Positions 1-4,164 of a stretch of DNA of 7,659 nucleotides are shown here, piece by piece. A program made the position numbers and the translations under genes. Source of the DNA: Methanoregula sp. (GTDB lineage: Archaea; Halobacteriota; Methanomicrobia; Methanomicrobiales; Methanospirillaceae); the NCBI GenBank assembly GCA_026394635.1, contig JAPKXV010000302.1:1-7659 (forward strand), given 5' to 3'. Under the pieces are notes generated by a model. That model saw nothing but the letters and a program-made list of their open reading frames with translations. It was not told the origin of the DNA and made no database searches. The first letter of the stretch is position 1. Each line of letters opens with the position of its first letter.

Positions 1-559
1 TCTCCACCGCCCGTGCCTTCATGAAGAGTTCCCAGTGCCCGATCCGGCCCGCAGGCCAGGCCGACGGCACAAAAACTCCACACACCCCTTTTTTGGCATA
101 GACCTGGAACAGCGAGGGAAACCCCAGGTCATAACAGATCGCGATGCCGAATTTCGTATCCTCAATATCGAATACGGCGATGTCATCGCCCGCCGAATAG
201 CACCGCTCTTCATGCACCAGCGTGAAGGGATGCATCTTTGCGTACAGCGCCCTGATAGTACCATCACCATCTACTACAATAGCTGAATTTGCCGGGAGCG
301 GAGAGCGGCGTTCGCGGAACGAACCGAGAACCGCGATGGAATACTCCCGTGCATATTTTTTCAGGGTTGATACAATCGTGCCGGAACTGTTCTGGATATG
401 CTGGCTCGAACACGGGTCCCACCCGGTTGCGAACTGTTCAGGAAACGCGATGATCCGGGCACCTGCGGACGCGGCCTGCCGGATGCAGGGTTCTATTTTT
501 TCAAGCGTTCTTTCAGGATCCTCCCAGCAGCTCGTAATCTGGGCGCTGCAGCATTTCAT
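1..559 (-). CDS. Carbon-nitrogen (nitrilase-superfamily) hydrolase, C-terminus cut by window edge
   Basis: The ATG at 559 opens a frame of 186 codons that runs off the window at base 1. The translation shows the nitrilase catalytic triad: Glu41 in AFPEQF, Lys108 in YAKMHPF and Cys142 in AICYDLGF. A family-typical WELFMKARAVE segment follows near the truncated end. Members hydrolyse amides or nitriles in the cytoplasm through a cysteine thioester. The spacing looks most like the Nit2/omega-amidase and general amidohydrolase branch, but the substrate cannot be read from sequence. About 80-100 residues are probably missing, judged from the usual family length of about 260-280. An in-frame TGA 27 nt upstream fixes the start at 559; the nearest Shine-Dalgarno-like GGAG is rather far away, at 12 nt. 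The N-terminus is rich in Cys (positions 3, 4, 11, 25). It lies 60 nt downstream of the MarC gene and may be co-transcribed. Confidence 0.93.
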   Translation of the reverse strand, partial: MKCCSAQITSCWEDPERTLEKIEPCIRQAASAGARIIAFPEQFATGWDPCSSQHIQNSSGTIVSTLKKYAREYSIAVLGSFRERRSPLPANSAIVVDGDGTIRALYAKMHPFTLVHEERCYSAGDDIAVFDIEDTKFGIAICYDLGFPSLFQVYAKKGVCGVFVPSAWPAGRIGHWELFMKARAVE

Positions 560-619
560 GAGTAATTCAGGCTCCGGTAACCTTCAACTGTTCTTTTATT
601 CTCGTTGTGCAGCCCCGCA

Positions 620-1273
620 TCATGGCACGCCGCCCAGCAACGGGAATGCGATCTTCATGCCGTTGATGATGAACTGCACGGCGATGGCGATCAGCAGCAT
701 CCCCATGAGCCGGTTGATCGCCCGGTACTCCCGCTGCCCGACTTTGGTCATGATATAATCGGAATTTTTCATCATCGCATACGTGATTGCAATCGAGAGG
801 ACAAGGGAGATGATGACGACCGCAACGGCAACCGGTGTCATTGCCTGTGCCTCGTTCATCATGACGATGGTGGTCGTGATCGCGCCGGGCCCTGCGATCA
901 TCGGGATTGCAATCGGCATGATTGCGATATCGTCCGTGTCGCGGGACTCGTACTTCTCGGTGGCGGTGAGCTTGGTGCGCGACGTCTTTGCATAGACCAT
1001 CTCCATACCGATGCCAAAGAGCAGGATTCCCCCGGCAATCCTGAATGCCTCAAGCGTGATGCCGAAGAGCTGGAGGATCCAGGCGCCGAGCACGGCGACA
1101 ATGAGGAGCACGATGAGCGCGAACCTGCAGGAATCCTTCGCAATGACGTCTTTCTGCGCACGGTCAAGGCTGGTTGTAAGGGAGACATAGATGAGTGTTG
1201 CGCCCAGCGGGTTGACAATGATAATAATCGACGAAAGCGCCAGCAGCGCAAACGTGATCATGTCCCCTTCCAT
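620..1273 (-). CDS. MarC / UPF0056 family integral membrane protein (possible small amino-acid transporter)
   Basis: This 217-residue hydrophobic protein has about six membrane segments. It carries family signatures: NPLG at 21-24 in the first helix, FRIAGGILLF at 77-86, the IMPIAIPMIAGPGAITT segment at 118-134, and RLMGMLLIAIAVQFIINGM near the C-terminus. The length is normal for the family. Bacterial MarC was once tied to antibiotic resistance, but that role was later withdrawn. An archaeal relative, SnatA of Thermococcus, transports small neutral amino acids such as glycine, so transport is the best guess. There are two possible starts. The ATG at 1273 has no Shine-Dalgarno but sits 29 nt from a TATA element. 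The ATG at 1261 has GAAGGGG only 2 nt upstream. I prefer 1273, read from a leaderless or near-leaderless message. The nitrilase gene follows after 60 nt. Confidence 0.93.
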   Translation of the reverse strand: MEGDMITFALLALSSIIIIVNPLGATLIYVSLTTSLDRAQKDVIAKDSCRFALIVLLIVAVLGAWILQLFGITLEAFRIAGGILLFGIGMEMVYAKTSRTKLTATEKYESRDTDDIAIMPIAIPMIAGPGAITTTIVMMNEAQAMTPVAVAVVIISLVLSIAITYAMMKNSDYIMTKVGQREYRAINRLMGMLLIAIAVQFIINGMKIAFPLLGGVP

Positions 1274-1296
1274 GAGCGGTACGTGCGGTGGGAATA

Positions 1297-1302
1297 GTTA
1301 TA
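1297..1302 (-). promoter_or_regulatory. Candidate TATA element of the MarC gene
   Basis: On the minus strand TATAAC begins 29 nt before the ATG at 1273, preceded by CATAAACCC. Archaeal TATA boxes are centred about 26-27 nt upstream of the transcription start, so transcription would begin at or next to the ATG. This is a positional inference; no transcript data are available. Confidence 0.45.
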
Positions 1303-1323
1303 GGGTTTATGGTTTTTTTGGTT

Positions 1324-1338
1324 CTGAAACACTTTCAG
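1324..1338. repeat. Perfect 6-3-6 inverted repeat upstream of the MarC promoter
   Basis: CTGAAA-CAC-TTTCAG forms a perfect dyad with a 3-nt centre. It ends 21 nt upstream of the TATA-like element at 1297-1302 and 51 nt from the MarC start. Its size and position would suit a homodimeric regulator, but the binding protein is unknown and chance occurrence is possible in AT-rich DNA. Confidence 0.4.
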
Positions 1339-1361
1339 CACCTTTTTGACGCTCTGGGGGG

Positions 1362-1392
1362 AATCAATCGTCGCTGTAAATGAGGATTGATT
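1362..1392. repeat. Perfect 8-bp inverted repeat with 15-nt spacer
   Basis: AATCAATC at 1362-1369 is the exact reverse complement of GATTGATT at 1385-1392, with 15 nt between. It lies in the non-coding stretch between ndk and the MarC gene. It could be an RNA hairpin in a read-through ndk transcript or a pair of half-sites upstream of MarC. No homologue was recognised. Confidence 0.4.
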
Positions 1393-1435
1393 GGAGAAGA
1401 TTATCAAATCTTTGAAGACCCCCTGGACCGTTTTA

Positions 1436-1459
1436 GTTGAAAAATTCAACCGGTTTTTT
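1436..1459 (+). repeat. Short hairpin followed by a T6 tract, plus orientation
   Basis: GTTGAA-AAA-TTCAAC at 1436-1450 is a perfect 6-bp inverted repeat with a 3-nt loop. Read on the plus strand, CGG and six T residues (1454-1459) follow it. It looks like a weak terminator for plus-strand transcription, but no plus-strand gene is supported upstream of it, so its role is uncertain. Confidence 0.3.
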
Positions 1460-1487
1460 ATGGAGCTGAAAATATCTTAAAATTGCT

Positions 1488-1495
1488 AAAAAAAA
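1488..1495 (-). terminator. Oligo-T terminator after ndk
   Basis: On the minus strand a run of eight T residues begins five bases after the ndk stop codon. There is no stable stem in front of it. Archaeal RNA polymerase terminates at such U-tracts without needing a hairpin, so this probably closes the rpl7ae-rps28e-rpl24e-ndk operon. Confidence 0.65.
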
Positions 1496-1499
1496 GTAA

Positions 1500-1952
1500 T
1501 TAATACTCGTAAATTATGGACTCATCGATCCGCGTATACGAACAGAGTTCTGCCGGTTTGAAGTGGATCGCGATCTCGCGTGCAGCACTCTCGGGCGAAT
1601 CAGACGCGTGGATGACATTTCTCCCGATATCAATCCCAAAGTCGCCCCGGATGGTGCCGGGCGCTGCCTCCTGCGGGTTCGTCACGCCGATCACCCTGCG
1701 GACAATTGCGACCACATTCCTGCCCTCCCAGACCATGAGAAAACACGGGCCGCCCATGATGTATTTTTTGAGTGACGGGAAGAACGGCTTCTCAAGGTGC
1801 TCTTTGTACTGGTCGTTGACACGTTTCTCCGGGAGCGCTTCAAAACGGGCTGCAACGAGTTTTAAACCTTTATCTTCAAACCGCGCAACAATCTCCCCGA
1901 CGAGCCCGCGCTGGACACCATCCGGTTTGACCATCACGAAAGTGCGGTCCAT
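1500..1952 (-). CDS. ndk: Nucleoside-diphosphate kinase
   Basis: This 150-residue cytosolic enzyme transfers the gamma-phosphate of ATP to other nucleoside diphosphates, which balances NTP and dNTP pools. The sequence shows the nucleotide-binding start MVKPDGVQRGLVGEI (residues 7-21), the TNPQEAAPGTIRGDFG block (91-106), and the active-site histidine His115 in NVIHASDS, which carries the phosphate. The length matches the family (about 150). The ATG at 1952 lies 6 nt after the rpl24e stop, with GGAG of the rpl24e 3' end as a distant Shine-Dalgarno, so translational coupling is likely. It is the last gene of the ribosomal-protein operon; a T8 tract follows directly. In many archaea infB follows ndk; here it does not. 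The C-terminal SYTRIDESIIYEY extension is normal for the family. Confidence 0.98.
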   Translation of the reverse strand: MDRTFVMVKPDGVQRGLVGEIVARFEDKGLKLVAARFEALPEKRVNDQYKEHLEKPFFPSLKKYIMGGPCFLMVWEGRNVVAIVRRVIGVTNPQEAAPGTIRGDFGIDIGRNVIHASDSPESAAREIAIHFKPAELCSYTRIDESIIYEY

Positions 1953-1958
1953 ATCCCA

Positions 1959-2150
1959 TTACTCCTTGCCCAGCGCCTTTTTCCCGGCCTTTGTCCACTC
2001 AACACGCCGGGGAACCCTGCCAAGCTTGTGATTGTTCTCGCACTTGGAGCTGCAGAAATAAAAGATCGTCCCGTCTTTTTTGACAAACATCTTACCGGTG
2101 CCCGGTTCAAGAGAGACCCCACAGAATGTGCATAAATAATGTTCAACCAT
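1959..2150 (-). CDS. rpl24e: Large ribosomal subunit protein eL24 (L24e)
   Basis: This 63-residue zinc-ribbon protein of the large ribosomal subunit contains the expected cysteine pairs: Cys7 and Cys10 in CTFCG, and Cys33 and Cys37 in CSSKC, with the GKMFVKKDGTIFYFC segment between them. The basic tail (NNHKLGRVPRRVEWTKAGKK) fits an rRNA-binding protein. I chose the ATG at 2150. It gives MVEHYLCTFCG, the usual archaeal N-terminus, and has GGTGA 5 nt upstream. A GTG at 2159 overlapping the rps28e stop is possible but would only add three residues (MNP). The gene is third in the operon, 5 nt after rps28e and 6 nt before ndk. Confidence 0.96.
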   Translation of the reverse strand: MVEHYLCTFCGVSLEPGTGKMFVKKDGTIFYFCSSKCENNHKLGRVPRRVEWTKAGKKALGKE

Positions 2151-2155
2151 GGGGT

Positions 2156-2365
2156 TCACCGCCTCGACATTTTCTTCGCTTCGCGTTCAGTTTCAAGGAG
2201 CATTACAATATCTCCTTCGCGGATTGGACCAACCGTGTTGCGGGTGATGATCCGTCCCTTGTTGTTGCCGTCGAGGATGCGACACTTTACCTGCATGGCT
2301 TCACCATGCATGCCGGTGGAACCGACCACCTCGATCACTTCTGCTGGCGTTGCATCGTCTGCCAT
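2156..2365 (-). CDS. rps28e: Small ribosomal subunit protein eS28 (S28e)
   Basis: This 69-residue OB-fold protein of the small ribosomal subunit acts near the mRNA exit/E-site region. Diagnostic segments are the start MADDATPAEVIEVVGSTGMH, then QVKCRILDG, then the near-invariant RNTVGPIREGDIVMLLETE, and a basic end (REAKKMSRR). I chose the ATG at 2365 because it gives the family N-terminus and is preceded by TGAGG at 6 nt. A GTG at 2377 would add MRLF and overlap the rpl7ae stop. It sits 8 nt after rpl7ae and 5 nt before rpl24e, a conserved archaeal gene order. Confidence 0.97.
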   Translation of the reverse strand: MADDATPAEVIEVVGSTGMHGEAMQVKCRILDGNNKGRIITRNTVGPIREGDIVMLLETEREAKKMSRR

Positions 2366-2373
2366 AAAGAGCC

Positions 2374-2742
2374 TCACGCCTTCAGGGCAACCAGCTGCTT
2401 TGCCAGGTCATCGACGACGTCTTTTGCCTTGCCGGACTTCACAATTGCAGCAGCAGCAGAACCAACGTCAAGACCACTTGCAGCGCCGATATCGTTCTGT
2501 TTGTTGATAAAAATGTACGGGATCTTCTTTTCCTCGCAGAGGGGGCCGAGGTGCATCACGATCTCTTCGGGTTCAACGTCAGCGCCGATCAAAACAAGCT
2601 GGGCGATGCTGCGTTCTATGGCCTTTGTTGCCTCGTTGGATCCTTTCTTGATCTTTCCTGTATCCCGTGCGACTTCAAGGGCTTCAAGCGCCTTGTTCTG
2701 GAGCTCATCAGGAGCCTGGGTTTTTACGTAGCCTTTTGCCAT
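2374..2742 (-). CDS. rpl7ae: Ribosomal protein L7Ae (eL8 family), kink-turn RNA-binding protein
   Basis: This 122-residue protein matches archaeal L7Ae over its full length. Visible hallmarks are the RNA-contact motif GSNEATKAIERS (34-45), LVLIGADVEPEEIV (49-62), IPYIFINKQNDIGAASGL (74-91) and DVGSAAAAI (92-100). L7Ae binds kink-turns in 23S rRNA and is also a core subunit of box C/D and H/ACA guide RNPs and of archaeal RNase P. It is the first gene of the operon with rps28e, rpl24e and ndk. The ATG at 2742 has a strong Shine-Dalgarno, GAGGTGA at 2752-2746. The leader just upstream folds into a kink-turn-like element, so the protein could bind its own message (see the leader entries). Confidence 0.98.
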   Translation of the reverse strand: MAKGYVKTQAPDELQNKALEALEVARDTGKIKKGSNEATKAIERSIAQLVLIGADVEPEEIVMHLGPLCEEKKIPYIFINKQNDIGAASGLDVGSAAAAIVKSGKAKDVVDDLAKQLVALKA

Positions 2743-2745
2743 AAC

Positions 2746-2780
2746 TCACCTCATTCAGGAGTGGAGCACTCCTTCATTAC
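2746..2780 (-). promoter_or_regulatory. Kink-turn-like leader element abutting the rpl7ae Shine-Dalgarno
   Basis: Read on the minus strand, AGGAGUG (2773-2767) pairs perfectly with CACUCCU (2763-2757) across a 3-nt CUC loop. On each side of this 7-bp stem is a GA dinucleotide (2775-2774 and 2756-2755), placed to form tandem sheared G-A pairs. The 5' strand has three further bases (AAU, 2778-2776) that would be the bulge. This is the kink-turn plan: bulge, GA, non-canonical stem, GA. The outer (canonical) stem is weak, with only U2779-A2754 and G2780-U2753. The Shine-Dalgarno GAGGTGA (2752-2746) starts one base after it, so bound L7Ae would cover the ribosome site. Leader kink-turn control of L7Ae has been reported in Sulfolobus; here it is inference. 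Confidence 0.6.
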
Positions 2781-2798
2781 TCATCAGTCAGTTGATGA
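2781..2798 (-). promoter_or_regulatory. Second leader hairpin of rpl7ae
   Basis: TCATCA (2798-2793) and TGATGA (2786-2781) form a perfect 6-bp stem around a 6-nt ACTGAC loop. It ends immediately before the kink-turn-like element, with no unpaired base between them. If transcription starts near 2803, both structures lie in a leader of about 60 nt. It may stack on or compete with the kink-turn; the function is not known. Confidence 0.4.
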
Positions 2799-2825
2799 TG
2801 TGCCATATGACATCGTCAGGAGGGG

Positions 2826-2832
2826 AAATAAA
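2826..2832 (-). promoter_or_regulatory. Candidate TATA element of the ribosomal operon
   Basis: TTTATTT on the minus strand, preceded by ACAACC, is the best TATA-like element upstream of rpl7ae. It predicts a start near 2803 and a leader of about 60 nt that includes both hairpins. Assignment is by position and composition only. Confidence 0.45.
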
Positions 2833-3130
2833 GGTTGTTGCAGTGCAGTATTCTCTCCATCCTCCGGTCACACGGGTTTTTTTAGAAAGTGGATCTGTCT
2901 TCACCACAAAAGACAGTCATGTTCCCATGGTGGATCCTCCCCGTAAACACCTGCAGCACATGCATTGCAAAAAAATTAACTCTGTAGAAATGATTAGGAA
3001 AAGGATTCATAACGCTCTTGGGGGCTCCGGCATTTGCCTACACCCCCGCCGCTGTCGCATCCCCCATAATGTGATATCTATTGAAAAAGTTGAGAGGGTG
3101 AACGAATGAATTGAGGTTTACTACAGACCC
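2833..3130. other. Intergenic stretch with no convincing gene
   Basis: Between the rpl7ae promoter and the A7/T7 repeat at 3131 I see no protein gene. Short frames exist, such as a 39-codon plus-strand frame from 2991, but none has a ribosome site or a recognisable product. Composition is uneven: AT-rich at 2960-3015, GC-rich at 3016-3065, AT-rich again after that. The one structured item is the hairpin at 3020-3047. No tRNA or rRNA signature was found by eye. Confidence 0.5.
3020..3047. other. GC-rich imperfect hairpin, possible small RNA structure
   Basis: Read on the plus strand: GGGGG (3020-3024), a CTCC/TACA 4x4 internal loop, GGC (3029-3031), an ATTT loop, GCC (3036-3038) and CCCCC (3043-3047). 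The two stems are perfect and the internal loop is symmetric. It is an island of GC in AT-rich DNA. The same fold is available on the minus strand. No oligo-T tract follows closely, so it is not an obvious terminator, and the active strand is unknown. Confidence 0.35.
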
Positions 3131-3148
3131 AAAAAAATTTATTTTTTT
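3131..3148. terminator. A7-TTTA-T7 inverted repeat, terminator-like on both strands
   Basis: Seven A residues (3131-3137), TTTA, then seven T residues (3142-3148) form a perfect 7-bp palindromic arm pair. Either strand reads into a T7 tract, so it could stop transcription in both directions. It is about 70 nt past the stop of the secreted-protein gene and could back up the terminator at 3198-3216. Confidence 0.4.
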
Positions 3149-3197
3149 ACGACGGAGGAATTCCATCAGGCCAGAATGTGAACGCCCGCATGAGCCG

Positions 3198-3216
3198 AAA
3201 AAATTATTAAAAAAAA
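3198..3216 (-). terminator. Oligo-T terminator of the secreted surface protein gene
   Basis: On the minus strand T8 (3216-3209), AATAA, and T6 (3203-3198) begin two bases after the TGA at 3219. Two successive U-tracts without a stem are typical of archaeal intrinsic termination. Confidence 0.6.
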
Positions 3217-3218
3217 TT

Positions 3219-3944
3219 TCAGGTCTTTCGAAGACAAAAAAGCCCGATACCCGCTCCAATGAGAACGAATCCTATCTCCAGTGGCGCAGGCTTTGGCGTT
3301 GCTGGTGCCGTCGTAGGGGTTGCAGAGGGACTTGGTGTCCTGGGAATGCTGGTCTCCGGCATTGAGAGTGTCACGACAGGTGTCGGTTGCACCGTCTTTT
3401 GCGTGCCCGCCTCAATGCTCACCGATCCTTTTCCGACACTCACGCTTTCCTCACCATAGGAGTCTGCGTTCTCGATCCGGATGGAAAAGGTCTTTGGTGC
3501 GGTCGCAGGTGACGTCTGGAACCCGATGAATGCACGCCCGGCATTATCCGTTGTAACCCGCGCATAGTACCGCGTGTTTGGTACCTGGGGTGTCGAGGGT
3601 GCAACATCCTGCTGTATCGTGCGGCCGTTCCCGTTCCGGAATGCATACGAGCCTATGGTATAGGGCCCCCCCGCCGGATCCTGTGCAACACCTTCTATAC
3701 TGGTGGCCTGGACGACCGGGGGCTGCTCCCCGGTCGCTCCCGTCATGGAGAACGTCCCTGTTACCCATACGTAGTACTGGCAGTTGGGTACCCCGATAAT
3801 GGTTATGGTAAACGGGCTGCTCTGCACAACAGTACCTCCGCCCGAGATTGATGTGGTTATGTCGGATCCAAGGACGGGAACGACAAGCAAAAAAAAGCAG
3901 GCAATACCTGCAAGCGTGATGTAAACGAACCGGTCTTGTGCCAT
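3219..3944 (-). CDS. Secreted, C-terminally anchored surface protein (S-layer-associated type), function unknown
   Basis: The 241 residues have a clear export and anchor layout. Residues 1-26 form a signal peptide ending VVPVLG before SDITT. Residues 27-183 form a beta-rich ectodomain with repeated aromatic strands (YYVWVTGTFSM, TRYYARVTTDNAGRAFIGF, KTFSIRIENADSYG). Residues 184-221 are a Thr/Ser/Pro stalk, and 222-238 a short hydrophobic anchor followed by RKT. The layout and the 'VPN-YYVWV' pattern recall surface proteins of Methanomicrobiales annotated as S-layer-related or DUF3821-like, but I cannot confirm membership. No N-X-S/T sequon occurs, so any glycosylation would probably be O-linked on the stalk. 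The ATG at 3944 has only a weak ribosome site (AGGGAT). It is flanked by terminators, hence probably monocistronic, and follows a glycosylation-type cluster. Confidence 0.85.
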   Translation of the reverse strand: MAQDRFVYITLAGIACFFLLVVPVLGSDITTSISGGGTVVQSSPFTITIIGVPNCQYYVWVTGTFSMTGATGEQPPVVQATSIEGVAQDPAGGPYTIGSYAFRNGNGRTIQQDVAPSTPQVPNTRYYARVTTDNAGRAFIGFQTSPATAPKTFSIRIENADSYGEESVSVGKGSVSIEAGTQKTVQPTPVVTLSMPETSIPRTPSPSATPTTAPATPKPAPLEIGFVLIGAGIGLFCLRKT

Positions 3945-4076
3945 GTGTACATCCCTATCATTTGATGTGATCCGTGATATGACTTAACCCTTTCACTCAT
4001 GAAAATTCCCCGGAGCCTTTGGAACGGTGATACTCCCGCGATGCGGTACCTGAGGGACAGATTCAGAGAAATGATT

Positions 4077-4084
4077 GTATAATA
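4077..4084 (-). promoter_or_regulatory. Possible TATA element of the surface protein gene
   Basis: TATTATAC on the minus strand, just after an A-rich tract, would give a leader of about 110 nt before the ATG at 3944. A weaker CATATC near 3976-3981 would give a very short leader instead. I cannot decide between them from sequence. Confidence 0.3.
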
Positions 4085-4088
4085 CAGG

Positions 4089-4103
4089 TTTTTTTTAAAA
4101 AAA
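4089..4103 (-). terminator. T7/A8 palindrome, terminator of the DUF2298 cluster
   Basis: On the minus strand GGC is followed by T7 (4103-4097) and A8. It lies about 60 nt after the DUF2298 stop and just before the possible promoter of the surface protein gene. The T-tract would end the cluster transcript; the adjacent A-tract also makes a bent, easily melted segment. Confidence 0.5.
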
Positions 4104-4164
4104 GCCGGAAATGGCACATTGTTTTGAGGAAGGAGCTGATCACGTCACCCGTGGCCAATCCCGG

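Noticed and set aside
222..758. Plus-strand frame of 178 codons across the nitrilase gene and the MarC 3' end
   Set aside because: It lies antisense to two well-supported genes and shows no recognisable domain or ribosome site.
605..1297. Long plus-strand frame of 230 codons opposite the MarC gene
   Set aside because: The product is His/Asp/Arg-rich low-complexity sequence, the usual antisense shadow of a GC-rich membrane-protein gene. The minus strand has clear family motifs.
1258..1449. 63-codon minus-strand frame upstream of the MarC gene
   Set aside because: There is no ribosome site, no family resemblance, and it covers the candidate promoter and inverted repeats.
2774..2800. Possible box C/D guide RNA near the rpl7ae leader (UGAUGA-like and CUGA-like words)
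   Set aside because: The UGAUGA-like words lack the right spacing to C', D' and D boxes for a guide RNA. The leader kink-turn explains the GA-rich words better.
2991..3110. 39-codon plus-strand frame from ATG 2991
   Set aside because: There is no Shine-Dalgarno, no homology was recognised, and it covers the GC-rich hairpin. A small RNA or plain spacer is at least as likely.
3038..3259. 73-codon minus-strand frame after the surface protein gene
   Set aside because: It overlaps the end of the surface protein gene and runs through its T-rich terminator, which explains its Phe-rich translation.
4089..4103. T8A7 tract as an insertion scar or mobile-element end
   Set aside because: There is no matching repeat, transposase or target duplication nearby. 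Its place after an operon fits a terminator.
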